DNA from: an uncultured Pelagibacteraceae bacterium
GTDB lineage: Bacteria; Pseudomonadota; Alphaproteobacteria; Pelagibacterales; Pelagibacteraceae
NCBI GenBank assembly: GCA_902578175.1
Contig: CACHBY010000001.1
Span: 43,000-106,999, forward strand
Reading direction: 5' to 3'
DNA: 64,000 nucleotides
A program made the position numbers and the translations under genes. This document shows positions 44,416-52,857 of the stretch, piece by piece (positions within the stretch are counted from its first letter, which is position 1; each line of letters begins with the position of its first letter). Under the pieces are notes generated by a model. The model was not told the origin of the DNA and made no database searches. It was given only the letters and a program-made list of their open reading frames with translations.

Positions 44416-45551
44416 TTAAAGCTTGAAACTATTTTGGGAATATAATTTTTAAAATTAAAAAAACCTTTATTGCAGTATTGCCAAGATAATTGGTCAAGGT
44501 TCCTATATAAGAAATTTATTTTTAAATTATTTGAATTTATAAAGTCTAAATTTTCGCCTACAGTAGGGTACAAACCGTAATAATTTTCAATATTTTTTAA
44601 TTCACTTATATCTATAATTTGACAATCAATTGATTGATTTTTTAATCTTTGTTCCTGGTCTTCTATTAAATGAGATTTAAATTTTACTAATTTTTCACTG
44701 AGTTTTATAAACCTATTTTCATTGTTGTTAGAAATTAAGTAAATTTTCTTAAAGTTATTTTTTTTAAAGTCAGTGATTTCAAACGAGAGATTATTTTCAA
44801 AAATCAAAAGATTATTTTCTTCAATAATTTTTGGGTTATTAAATTCTTGTTTAATTATTTGGTAAGATTTTTCAGATATTTTTGGAGGTGCATTTTCATT
44901 CAATTTTATATTTTGAAATCTATTGTTAGTGAATTTTTTAATATTCCATTCACTAGCAAGATAATGCTTACCTTGAGTTTGAACACCTGCAACCCATCGC
45001 CATCCAAGAGTATTTGATGAAGCATCTCCATCAAAAAGATGTTGCATGAAAAATTCTGCACCTAATTGCCAAGGTAATTCTAGAGTAAAAATCCAAATAC
45101 TAGCAAACCACATTCTTGTGTGATTGTGCAAATAATTGTTTTCTTTCAGTTCATTAACCCAAGCATTAAAACACTCAATGTCCGTTTTCCCATCAATTGC
45201 AGAAAGATAGTTTTGATTATTTTGAAATTCATTTTTTATTTGATTTAATTCAGCAAGATAATCTGTCCAAACATTTGGTCTTAGTTCCAACCAGCCTTTC
45301 CAATAAGTTCGCCATAGAACTTCTTGAATAAACTTTTCATTTTTTGAAAAAGAAAATTTATTCAGCGCTTTCTGAATGACTTCTTTTTCATTAATTATTC
45401 CATGAGTTATGTATGGTGATAAGCAAGATACATTAGATCTTTTTTCAGGCCCAAAATCAAAATTTCTTAATTTTGAATACTCTGCAAGATTATTATCAAC
45501 AAAATTATTTAATTGATTTAAGGCCTTAGCCCTTGAAGCTTCAAATATCAT
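44412..45551 (-). CDS. Photolyase-family FAD domain without the N-terminal antenna domain, with an extra C-terminal domain
   Basis: 379 residues. The FAD-binding photolyase domain begins at residue 1: SCLSPYITHGIINEKEV, WRTYWKGWLELRP, HNHTRMWFASIWIF, QHLFDGDASSNTLGWRWVAG. The usual 130-residue antenna (DNA photolyase) domain is absent at the N-terminus. The C-terminal part (about 250-379) has KKIYLISNN, ISELKNIENYYGLYPTVGEN and a final GFFNFKNYIPKI and may be a rearranged alpha/beta domain. Light-dependent activity is not shown. It ends a minus-strand run after PsiE. Confidence 0.82.
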   Translation of the reverse strand: MIFEASRAKALNQLNNFVDNNLAEYSKLRNFDFGPEKRSNVSCLSPYITHGIINEKEVIQKALNKFSFSKNEKFIQEVLWRTYWKGWLELRPNVWTDYLAELNQIKNEFQNNQNYLSAIDGKTDIECFNAWVNELKENNYLHNHTRMWFASIWIFTLELPWQLGAEFFMQHLFDGDASSNTLGWRWVAGVQTQGKHYLASEWNIKKFTNNRFQNIKLNENAPPKISEKSYQIIKQEFNNPKIIEENNLLIFENNLSFEITDFKKNNFKKIYLISNNNENRFIKLSEKLVKFKSHLIEDQEQRLKNQSIDCQIIDISELKNIENYYGLYPTVGENLDFINSNNLKINFLYRNLDQLSWQYCNKGFFNFKNYIPKIVSSFN

Positions 45552-45557
45552 TTAAAA

Positions 45558-45938
45558 TTATTTTGATTTTTTTTTCTTAAGACCCAATTTGTCACTATGT
45601 CTTAATCTTAAAACAACAATTGCTCCAGCAATTAACAAAATAGCTACTGCTTCATAAACAAGTGCAGTAGGATCCATTTCTTTACCTTGCAAAATAATAA
45701 ATCTCGCAAGTGCTGTAATTGCAATAAGAAGTGGAAGTGTAATACTAATAGATTGTTGGTTCCAAAAAACTCTAACCATTGCTAGAACCTCTAAATAAAG
45801 AAACATTAAAAGTAAATCTGCTAATGTAACTGATTGATTTAAGAACATTTTTTTTATTTCAATCCCAACAGCAATAACAGTACTGATTAAGATAATAACC
45901 ATTAATGCTAACTGTAAGTTTTTTGCTATCTTATCCAT
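45558..45938 (-). CDS. PsiE-family membrane protein
   Basis: 126 residues, four membrane helices with a lysine-rich C-terminus. The pattern LLLMFLYLEVLAMVRVFW and LARFIILQGKEMDPTALVYE matches phosphate-starvation-inducible PsiE. Its function is unknown. It overlaps the upstream gene by one base and precedes the photolyase-family gene by 6. Confidence 0.85.
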   Translation of the reverse strand: MDKIAKNLQLALMVIILISTVIAVGIEIKKMFLNQSVTLADLLLMFLYLEVLAMVRVFWNQQSISITLPLLIAITALARFIILQGKEMDPTALVYEAVAILLIAGAIVVLRLRHSDKLGLKKKKSK

Positions 45939-46396
45939 TATTTATCTTTACTAAAAGGTAACCATTTTTCAATTGCAGATTTTAAGGGACCATCATAAGG
46001 GATTGAATAAGAGTTCGGGTTTGGACTTGTCAAAACCTCAATTCCTTTTGAAAATACGAATATAAATACTATTACAAAAACTATGACCATGATTTTAAAA
46101 GGATCAAAATTTTTTGTTTGAAAAACACTTGTAGACTTCTCTTCTGCTCTATGGAATTGTTTAAAAGTCATATAGACGGCAAATATTAAACCTATATGAG
46201 CTAAAAAAAGTCCAGCCCATCCAAATGCAAAAGTTGTGTAAGAAAAAACATATAAACTAAAAACAGTAGTCCAAATAAAACTTAAAACTAAAAGAATTTG
46301 TAATCTAACTGTTTTAGGAAGTGCGCGTAGATCATTCTTACTATCATCAAATAAAATATTTGCAGCATCTCTCATCCAATTCTTTATTGATTCCAT
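45938..46396 (-). CDS. Membrane protein, three hydrophobic helices, unknown
   Basis: 152 residues with helices at about 33-53, 58-78 and 104-122 and a hydrophilic C-terminal tail (NPNSYSIPYDGPLKSAIEKW). No named domain recognised. Co-transcribed with PsiE and the photolyase-family gene, with a one-base overlap. Confidence 0.75.
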   Translation of the reverse strand: MESIKNWMRDAANILFDDSKNDLRALPKTVRLQILLVLSFIWTTVFSLYVFSYTTFAFGWAGLFLAHIGLIFAVYMTFKQFHRAEEKSTSVFQTKNFDPFKIMVIVFVIVFIFVFSKGIEVLTSPNPNSYSIPYDGPLKSAIEKWLPFSKDK

Positions 46397-46427
46397 AATC
46401 TAAGGATATAATTTTTAGTGATTTAAA

Positions 46428-46441
46428 CAAATGTCAATTTG
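46428..46441 (-). terminator. Weak hairpin after argG region
   Basis: CAAAT-GTCA-ATTTG forms a 5 bp stem between argG and the unknown membrane gene; minus strand is followed by TTTAAAT. Low stability, so only a possible argG terminator. Confidence 0.25.
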
Positions 46442-46453
46442 TCCTAAAGGAAA

Positions 46454-47641
46454 CTAAGTACGAAGCTTTTTCTTATGAAAATTGATAAATCTCTCAACGT
46501 TAGATTTATTAAATGATTTATTTTCTTCAAAAGATACTTTCACCATTGAATATGCACTGCTATTAGTAACTCTTGATTGAATTGTAATATTCCCTTTATA
46601 CAATTTAAGTTTAACTGAGCCATTAACTTTGTTTCTTTTTAGATCAACAATTTTTTGAAGTTTAAATCTTTCCTTTGAAAACCAATAACCATTATAAATT
46701 AACTCAGCATATCTTGGCATTGCCTGATCTTTTTTGTGCATAGTTTCTTTATCTAAGGTAACAGACTCAATTGCTCGATGCGCATTTATTAAAAGAGTTC
46801 CACCAGGTGTTTCATATACGCCTCTAGATTTTATACCTAAAAATCTATTCTCTACTAAGTCAACTCTTCCTATTCCATTTTTACCTGCTAGGTCATTTAG
46901 CTTTGTTAATAATTTAGCTGGAGACATTTTTTTTCCATTAATTCCAAAAGGATCACCATTTTTAAAATTGATAGTAAGAAAAGTTGGTTTGTTAGGTGCC
47001 CTTTCTGGAGAAACTGTTCGTTGAAAAATGAATTCTGGAGCAGAATTTTTTGGATCTTCTAATACTTTTCCTTCAGTTGATGTGTGAAATAAATTGTCAT
47101 CTACTGAAAAAGGTGGAGCACCTTTTTTATCTTTTGGTATTGGTATCCCATGCTTTTTTGCATAATTAATTAAATCAGTTCTTGATTTTAATTTCCAAAT
47201 TCTCCATGGAGCAATAATTTTTATTTTTGGTCCAAAGTAATGATAGCCTAATTCAAATCTTACCTGGTCATTTCCTTTCCCTGTAGCACCATGTGAAACT
47301 GCATTAGCTTTAAATTTTTTAGCAACTCTTATTTGGTCTTTAGCAATCAGTGGTCTAGCAATAGAAGTACCCAAAAGATAAGCTCCTTCATAAATCGCAT
47401 GTCCTCTAATCATTGGGTAAACATATTCTTTTACGAAAGTATCTTTTAAATTTTGGATAATAATATTTTTTACGCCAAATTTTCTTGCATTCTTAAAAAT
47501 TTTTTTTCTATCAATTTCTTGACCAACATCAGCAGTATAACAAATTACTTCAGCGTTATAATTTTCTTGAAGCCATTTTAAAATTATGGACGTATCCAAA
47601 CCGCCTGAGTAAGCAAGTACAATTTTATTTTTTGATTTCAT
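46454..47641 (-). CDS. argG: Argininosuccinate synthase
   Basis: 395 residues. ArgG condenses citrulline and aspartate with ATP in arginine synthesis. The PP-loop VLAYSGGLDTSIILKWL, SHGATGKGNDQVRFELG and RPLIAKDQIRVAKK are present, and length is normal. Last gene of a tas-ialB-argG minus-strand run. Confidence 0.97.
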   Translation of the reverse strand: MKSKNKIVLAYSGGLDTSIILKWLQENYNAEVICYTADVGQEIDRKKIFKNARKFGVKNIIIQNLKDTFVKEYVYPMIRGHAIYEGAYLLGTSIARPLIAKDQIRVAKKFKANAVSHGATGKGNDQVRFELGYHYFGPKIKIIAPWRIWKLKSRTDLINYAKKHGIPIPKDKKGAPPFSVDDNLFHTSTEGKVLEDPKNSAPEFIFQRTVSPERAPNKPTFLTINFKNGDPFGINGKKMSPAKLLTKLNDLAGKNGIGRVDLVENRFLGIKSRGVYETPGGTLLINAHRAIESVTLDKETMHKKDQAMPRYAELIYNGYWFSKERFKLQKIVDLKRNKVNGSVKLKLYKGNITIQSRVTNSSAYSMVKVSFEENKSFNKSNVERFINFHKKKLRT

Positions 47642-47645
47642 TTAA

Positions 47646-48155
47646 TTATTTACAAGCTTTTTTTGACGCGTTGTAAGCTTTGGTAAATCCAAGCAATGAA
47701 TAATGATCAATCGTTTGAGATCCATTTTGATTATACCCAGTAATCATTATTCTTGACCCCTTCTTCATTCTACTAATCATTTTTATTTCAATTTTATTAT
47801 CAGCAATCCATGCAAATCCTTGTTGCATTATATCAAACTTAAATTTATTCTTTCCAGATGCTGCAATAACAGAATTCTTGTTATTAAATTCATATCCAGG
47901 AGTTACACTTATTTCATTTGAAATACTTTCTTCTGGTCTAAAAGTTACAAATAATTTTGCATCTCTTTTGTTTGATTTTGGCGCTTGAAGCACTGGCACT
48001 GATTGAGCAAAACATACTTTGCCATCGGGTTCATAAGCTACCATTGCCTCCCAATCTTTATATTTACCAATTTTTTTTACCTCTTGAGCAAATAGGTGAT
48101 TTGAACCTAGGATAAATACAGTTAATAAAATTATTATTTTTTTACTTAAGGACAT
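47646..48155 (-). CDS. IalB-like periplasmic protein
   Basis: 169 residues with a cleavable signal peptide (about 1-23, FILGSNHLFAQ). The rest matches the invasion-associated-locus-B family: YKDWEAMVAYEPDGKVCFAQS, FVTFRPEESISNEISVTPGY and a conserved Cys at the end. Common in free-living alphaproteobacteria despite the name; role unknown. Its start overlaps the aldo/keto reductase gene by 10 bases. Confidence 0.85.
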   Translation of the reverse strand: MSLSKKIIILLTVFILGSNHLFAQEVKKIGKYKDWEAMVAYEPDGKVCFAQSVPVLQAPKSNKRDAKLFVTFRPEESISNEISVTPGYEFNNKNSVIAASGKNKFKFDIMQQGFAWIADNKIEIKMISRMKKGSRIMITGYNQNGSQTIDHYSLLGFTKAYNASKKACK

Positions 48156-49180
48156 GGATTTGGATAAATTGTTTGAACCTTGTTAATTTCTTCAATGACA
48201 TCATTAGACAAATTTACATTTACACTTTCTATATTTGTTTTCAACTGATCCATTGTGGTTGCACCTATAATTACACTTGTCATGAAGTCTTGAATTTCGC
48301 AAAATTTAATAGACATTTGTGCCATATCTAATGAGTATTTTTCTGAAATTTTATAATATTCTTCAATTGCATTATTTCTATTTGGTTTATTGTATCTGGT
48401 CCAAAAATCTCCATCTCGTTCAATTCTAGAATTTTTTGGCAATGAATTATTTCTATATTTGCCTGTTAGAAAACCACTAGCTAGAGGTGAGTAGGCCAAT
48501 AAACCAATTTTATCTCTGATTGATATTTCAGATAACCCAACTTCATATGTTCTATTTAAAAGGCTGTAAGGGTTTTGAATAGACATCATTCGTGGAAGTT
48601 TTTTTTGTTTTGATATTTCTAAATACTTAGAAACACCCCACGGTGTTTCATTTGATAATCCTATTTCTCTTATTTTTCCTTGATCTATAAATTTTTTAAG
48701 ATTTTCTAAAACATCCTCAAACTCGTTCCAATTATTTTCTTTATGTATATAATTAAGTCTGCCAAAATTATTCACGTTTCTTTCTGGCCAGTGAAGTTGA
48801 TATAAATCAATATAATCTGTTTGTAGTCTTTTTAAACTTCCATCTAAAGCTCTTGTAATATTTTGAATAGTATAATTATTTTCTCCATTTCTAATATATG
48901 ATCTTGCAGGTCCGGCAACTTTTGTAGCCAAGATTATTTTTTCTCTTTTATTTCTCTCTTTGAACCAGTTACCAATAATTATTTCTGTGTGACCAAAAGT
49001 TTCTTCTTTTGGTGGAACTGAATAAAGTTCTGCTGTATCCCAAAAATTTACTCCTTGATCTAAAGCAAAGTCCATTTGTTCAAAGGCCTCATCTTGAGTA
49101 TTTTGTTCTCCCCAAGTCATTGTACCGAGACAAATTGTACTCACATCAAGATCGGTATTTCCCAATTTTTTGTAATTCAT
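48146..49180 (-). CDS. tas: Aldo/keto reductase (Tas-like)
   Basis: 344 residues. TIM-barrel NADP(H)-dependent reductase: LGNTDLDVSTICLGTMTWGEQNT, WDTAELYSVPPKEETFGHTE with Asp/Tyr of the catalytic tetrad, ATKVAGP with Lys, and YQLHWPERNVNNFG with His. The spacing and length match E. coli Tas. Substrate unknown. First gene of the run ending in argG. Confidence 0.92.
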   Translation of the reverse strand: MNYKKLGNTDLDVSTICLGTMTWGEQNTQDEAFEQMDFALDQGVNFWDTAELYSVPPKEETFGHTEIIIGNWFKERNKREKIILATKVAGPARSYIRNGENNYTIQNITRALDGSLKRLQTDYIDLYQLHWPERNVNNFGRLNYIHKENNWNEFEDVLENLKKFIDQGKIREIGLSNETPWGVSKYLEISKQKKLPRMMSIQNPYSLLNRTYEVGLSEISIRDKIGLLAYSPLASGFLTGKYRNNSLPKNSRIERDGDFWTRYNKPNRNNAIEEYYKISEKYSLDMAQMSIKFCEIQDFMTSVIIGATTMDQLKTNIESVNVNLSNDVIEEINKVQTIYPNPCP

Positions 49181-49259
49181 TAATGTTTTATGTTAACTTT
49201 TTATTAATCTTTTAAGGTGTCTTGAATAATTATTAAAAGACTATTATATGTAGCATATT

Positions 49260-50021
49260 ATGGAATTTGATAAAAATGGAATATTAAACAGAGCAAAAGC
49301 AGCACAACAAACTTCTGCTGTAATGGATGAAGGCTTAAGGGCCTACATGTTAAAAGTTTATAACTACATGGCAACAGGTGTGTTGTTAACAGGGATAATC
49401 GCACTAATAACATTTAAGATGTCTGTCATAACTGATCAATCAGGTGCAATTGTTGGACTAACACAAATGGGGAATGCAATTTATTTATCAGGTCTCAAAT
49501 GGTTGGTAATGCTAGCTCCGTTGGGTATCGTTTTTTATATGAGTTTTGGAATTAATAAGATGAGCGCTTCAAAAGCCCAAACGACATTTTGGGTGTTTGC
49601 AGCTTTAATGGGACTTTCATTGTCTTCAATCTTATTAGTTTACACTGGCTTAAGTGTTACTAGAGTATTTTTCATAACTTCGGCAACTTTTGGAGCTATG
49701 AGTATTTATGGTTATACAACTAAAAGAGATTTAACGAAGTTTGGATCATTTTTAATGATGGGATTAATTGGTATAATTATTGCATCTATCGTTAATATTT
49801 TCCTAAAATCTTCAATGATGTATTTTGTGATTTCAATTTTAGGTGTTTTAATTTTCGTAGGTTTAACAGCTTATGACACTCAAAAAATTAAAAACATGTA
49901 TGTTGCAAGTGACACTGGTGAAATCGTTGGAAAAAAAGCAGTAATGGGTGCTTTAACATTATACCTAGACTTTATTAATCTATTTATAATGTTGTTAAGA
50001 CTTTTTGGTCAAAGACGATAA
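49260..50021 (+). CDS. Bax inhibitor-1/YccA-family membrane protein
   Basis: 253 residues, seven membrane helices. The start AYMLKVYNYMATGVLLTGIIAL and the C-terminal LTAYDTQKIKNMY...LYLDFINLFIMLLRLFG match the BI-1 (TMBIM) family, putative pH- or calcium-gated channels or protease modulators. Transcribed from a 79-base gap divergent from the aldo/keto reductase; its end abuts convergent DUF2794 by one base. Confidence 0.92.
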   Translation: MEFDKNGILNRAKAAQQTSAVMDEGLRAYMLKVYNYMATGVLLTGIIALITFKMSVITDQSGAIVGLTQMGNAIYLSGLKWLVMLAPLGIVFYMSFGINKMSASKAQTTFWVFAALMGLSLSSILLVYTGLSVTRVFFITSATFGAMSIYGYTTKRDLTKFGSFLMMGLIGIIIASIVNIFLKSSMMYFVISILGVLIFVGLTAYDTQKIKNMYVASDTGEIVGKKAVMGALTLYLDFINLFIMLLRLFGQRR

Positions 50022-50022
50022 A

Positions 50023-50370
50023 TTATTTTTGAAGTTTCTTCCAATTTGTATTCTTTAGTAATGATTTAAGTTCATAAGAATTTTTTAGAATCTTGCCACT
50101 TGTATCTGTGATTAAGTATTTTAAATTTTTATTTTTTGGCTTAAAATTTTTACAGATTTTATATATTGCATTTTCGGCTGCATTTCTAAACACACTAAAG
50201 CTAACTTGTTTGTTTGATATGTTAAGACCATAATCTTTCCAAGAACCTTCAGAAACCATTTTTGCATAAAGATCTAAAATAATTTTAAGTTCATCTTTTT
50301 CAAAAAATTGTTTTTCCTCTATTTTATATTGCTGATTGTTTACTACTAATCTTAAGTTATTACGCATCAA
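50023..50370 (-). CDS. DUF2794 protein
   Basis: 115 residues, an alphaproteobacterial family of unknown function: LRLVVNNQQYKIEEKQFFEKDELKIILDLYAKMVSEGSWKDYGL, FSVFRNAAENAIYKI. It overlaps yciB by 11 bases. No activity can be proposed. Confidence 0.88.
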   Translation of the reverse strand: MMRNNLRLVVNNQQYKIEEKQFFEKDELKIILDLYAKMVSEGSWKDYGLNISNKQVSFSVFRNAAENAIYKICKNFKPKNKNLKYLITDTSGKILKNSYELKSLLKNTNWKKLQK

Positions 50371-50911
50371 TTTTATGTTTATTTATTAATGGAATTTGAA
50401 ATCCAGTAAAAACTATTGTTATTGGAAGCATTCCCCAAACTTTAAAATTAACCCAAAATTCTTCAGTTTGCGTTCTCCAAACAAATTCATTTAATAATGC
50501 AAGACCAAAGAAAAAAAACATCCATCTTCGATTTAAAATTTCCCATCCAATATCTGTCAAAGGTATTGATTTGCCCATTACCTTTTTGAGTACTGGTTCT
50601 TTCGTAAAGTATTTTCCAAAATATAAAGATAAAGCAAACATAATATTTATTATTGTAGGTTTTAAATAAATAAATATTGGATCATTAAAATAGATAGTAA
50701 GTCCTCCAAAAAAAGTTATTAAAATCCCACTTAATAATGGCATTGGAGGTATTTTTTTTTCAAAAAACCAAACTACAGCTAGTGCAATGATAGTTGCAAC
50801 TATTAAGGGAGGAATTGCTACTGATAAATTTTTTCCACTGTTGTAATAATAGAAAAAAAATATTGCTAGAGGACCAAAATCAGTAACAAATTTTAAAAAA
50901 GATTTATTCAC
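50360..50911 (-). CDS. yciB: Inner-membrane septation protein A family (YciB)
   Basis: 183 residues with five to six membrane helices. DFGPLAIFFFYYYNSGKN, FGGLTIYFNDPIFIYLKPT, FGKYFTKEPVLKKVMGKSIPLTDIGWEILNRRW and NEFVWRT match YciB/IspZ (septation). Its job, probably in membrane or cell-wall homeostasis, is not fully known. Its end overlaps DUF2794 by 11 bases. Confidence 0.92.
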   Translation of the reverse strand: MNKSFLKFVTDFGPLAIFFFYYYNSGKNLSVAIPPLIVATIIALAVVWFFEKKIPPMPLLSGILITFFGGLTIYFNDPIFIYLKPTIINIMFALSLYFGKYFTKEPVLKKVMGKSIPLTDIGWEILNRRWMFFFFGLALLNEFVWRTQTEEFWVNFKVWGMLPITIVFTGFQIPLINKHKIDA

Positions 50912-50997
50912 TTAAAAGATATTAGCATATTTGCCACATCACAAAACTTAAATATTTTTTACATTGATTTTTATTTTTAAATACCCATACTATTAAT

Positions 50998-51318
50998 ATG
51001 GCAATACAAAAAGCTAAATTCTCAATTGGTGATATAGTAAAACATAAACACTTTGAATTTAGAGGCGTTATTTATGATGTGGACTTTGAGTTTAACAATT
51101 CAGAGGAATGGTATCAGTCTATTCCAAAAAATGTTAGACCGAGAAAAGATCAGCCTTTTTATCATTTACTTGCTGAAAATGATGAAATTACCTACGAAGC
51201 CTATGTTTCAGAGCAAAATCTTTTGACGGATGACTCTGACGAGCCAATAAAACATCCCTTAATTGAGGAAATTTTTTCAGGTAAAAAAGGCTCAAGTTAT
51301 TTCAAGTTATCTAATTAG
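50998..51318 (+). CDS. hspQ: HspQ-like heat-shock protein (hemimethylated-DNA-binding family)
   Basis: 106 residues: FSIGDIVKHKHFEFRGVIYDVDFEF, QPFYHLLAEND and YEAYVSEQNLL match HspQ/YccV, which in E. coli binds hemimethylated oriC DNA or is a Lon-specificity protein. It diverges from yciB over an 86-base gap and is followed by 177 bases containing a structured RNA candidate. Confidence 0.93.
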   Translation: MAIQKAKFSIGDIVKHKHFEFRGVIYDVDFEFNNSEEWYQSIPKNVRPRKDQPFYHLLAENDEITYEAYVSEQNLLTDDSDEPIKHPLIEEIFSGKKGSSYFKLSN

Positions 51319-51495
51319 TTATCATTATTCAAACACATTTAGCTCCAATCTAGGCCACACTAATTTTTTATAAAATTGTTAAATTCTGATCAAGAGTGTT
51401 AAAAGTAAATCTTTCTTTATTATCTCCCTCTCCTCATTCTTGATCAGATAATTTTTCACAATAGTATTTTTAAAATAAATCCCTAAATTAGAGTT
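51319..51495. other. Gene-free gap upstream of ccmC
   Basis: 177 bases. The right half holds the long hairpin described separately. The left half (51319-51368) has no clear promoter or hairpin. It must contain the ccmC promoter. Confidence 0.6.
51369..51470 (+). ncRNA. Candidate structured RNA / long hairpin with C-rich loop
   Basis: TCTGATCAAGAGTG (51385-51398) pairs with CATTCTTGATCAGA (51435-51448): 14 bp with one G-T pair, around a 36-base pyrimidine-rich loop containing CTCCCTCTCCTC, complementary to Shine-Dalgarno-like sequence. Flanking AATTGT and ACAAT may extend it. A T-rich tract (TAATTTTTC) follows. It could be an anti-SD small RNA, a ccmC leader or a terminator of hspQ; strand is not certain. 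Confidence 0.5.
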
Positions 51496-52203
51496 ATGTT
51501 TAAACTTCTAGAGCCGAATAAAATTTTTCAAATTACTTCAAGAGCGCCTAAATATGTTTTGTTTTTATTTGTGATTGTCTTGTCAGTTGGATTAGTTGAA
51601 GCACTTATATTGTCACCTGAAGATTATAAGCAGAGTGACGCTGTTAGAATTATGTATGTTCATGTTCCTGCTGCATGGATTTCTCTTGGAATTTTTTCCT
51701 TTATAACTATTTTATCAATTTCAGGATTTATTTTTAAAAATAAAAATTTTTTTTTAATATCAAAAAGTTTAGCTCCCTCAGGTTTTGTTTTTAATATTAT
51801 TGCATTGGTAACCGGTTCTATTTGGGGAAAACCTACCTGGGGTACATGGTGGGCCTGGGATGCGAGAATTACTTCAATGTTAATTTTAGCTCTATTTTAT
51901 GCTTTATATTTAATCTCTTGGAGAATTTATGAAAATGAGGAAAAAGTTTTTAAAATCTCAACCTTTATTACTATTCTTGGAATTATTAATGTCCCAATAA
52001 TTAAGTACTCTGTTGATTGGTGGAATACACTTCATCAGCCTGCCTCAATAAATATCTTGTCAAAAAGCTCAATTCATTCATCAATGCTTTATCCATTATT
52101 TATAATGACTGCGGCATTTGCTCTATTTTCGTTGTTAATTTTCTTAATGAAATATAATACAGAACTGATAAAAATTAAAAATAAAGGCTTAGATAGATTA
52201 TGA
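51496..52203 (+). CDS. ccmC: Haem exporter protein CcmC
   Basis: 235 residues, six membrane helices. CcmC loads haem onto CcmE in cytochrome c maturation. The tryptophan-rich motif WGTWWAWDARITSMLIL and flanking His in VHVPAAWISLG and in SIHSSMLYPL are present. First gene of the ccmCDEFGH run; ccmAB are not here. Overlaps ccmD by 4 bases. Confidence 0.96.
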   Translation: MFKLLEPNKIFQITSRAPKYVLFLFVIVLSVGLVEALILSPEDYKQSDAVRIMYVHVPAAWISLGIFSFITILSISGFIFKNKNFFLISKSLAPSGFVFNIIALVTGSIWGKPTWGTWWAWDARITSMLILALFYALYLISWRIYENEEKVFKISTFITILGIINVPIIKYSVDWWNTLHQPASINILSKSSIHSSMLYPLFIMTAAFALFSLLIFLMKYNTELIKIKNKGLDRL

Positions 52204-52427
52204 TTAACGAATTATTATTTATGAATGGATATGCAGTATACGTGTTATCTGCATTTGGTTTTACTTTATTAAGTTTCCTAAGTTTATATTTAGTAACAAA
52301 AGTTCAATTTATTAAAGAACAAAATAAATTTGTTGCTAAATTTGGATCACTTAACATTGAACAAGCTAATTCTGCAAAATCGCAAAGAATAAATAAAGAA
52401 ATTTTAGCTGACGCAACAAATAACTAA
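52200..52427 (+). CDS. ccmD: Haem exporter protein CcmD
   Basis: 75 residues, one membrane helix after the NGYAVYVLSAFGFTLLSFLSLY start; CcmD stabilises the CcmC-CcmE complex. The gene is called from position and the characteristic Y-x-x-Y-V-x-x-A/SxG pattern. The start overlaps the ccmC stop (ATGA). Confidence 0.85.
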   Translation: MINELLFMNGYAVYVLSAFGFTLLSFLSLYLVTKVQFIKEQNKFVAKFGSLNIEQANSAKSQRINKEILADATNN

Positions 52428-52437
52428 TTTTTGATCG

Positions 52438-52857
52438 ATGTATGGTCGAAAAGTTAAGTTAAGGTTTCTGTTTATTTCGACTATTTTGTTAATTTTAATA
52501 TTAACAGTTTTTTTAGTTTTAAAATCTTTAGAAGAAAACGTTGTTTATTTTCAATCTCCTTCGGAGATTAAATCATTAACTGAGGTGACAAGTAATAAAA
52601 TTAGAGTAGGTGGAATGGTTAAAAAAAATTCTATTAGCATGAATTCTAATGAATTGAATTTTATTATTACAGATTTTAAAAATGAGATTAATGTTACCTA
52701 TTCAGGCGCAGTTCCAAATTTATTTGAAGAAGGAAAAGGAGTTGTAGCCGAAGGTGTTTTAAAAGACAGAAGTTTCTTTTCAGCAACAAAAATTTTAGCA
52801 AAGCATGATGAAAATTATATGCCTCCAGAGGTTAAAGCTGCATTGGAGGAAAATTAA
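52438..52857 (+). CDS. ccmE: Periplasmic haem chaperone CcmE
   Basis: 139 residues: N-terminal membrane anchor (about 8-28) and an OB-fold domain with [12 protein letters not shown] and [27 protein letters not shown], where the His binds haem covalently. It starts 10 bases after ccmD and abuts ccmF. Confidence 0.96.
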   Translation: MYGRKVKLRFLFISTILLILILTVFLVLKSLEENVVYFQSPSEIKSLTEVTSNKIRVGGMVKKNSISMNSNELNFIITDFKNEINVTYSGAVPNLFEEGKGVVAEGVLKDRSFFSATKILAKHDENYMPPEVKAALEEN

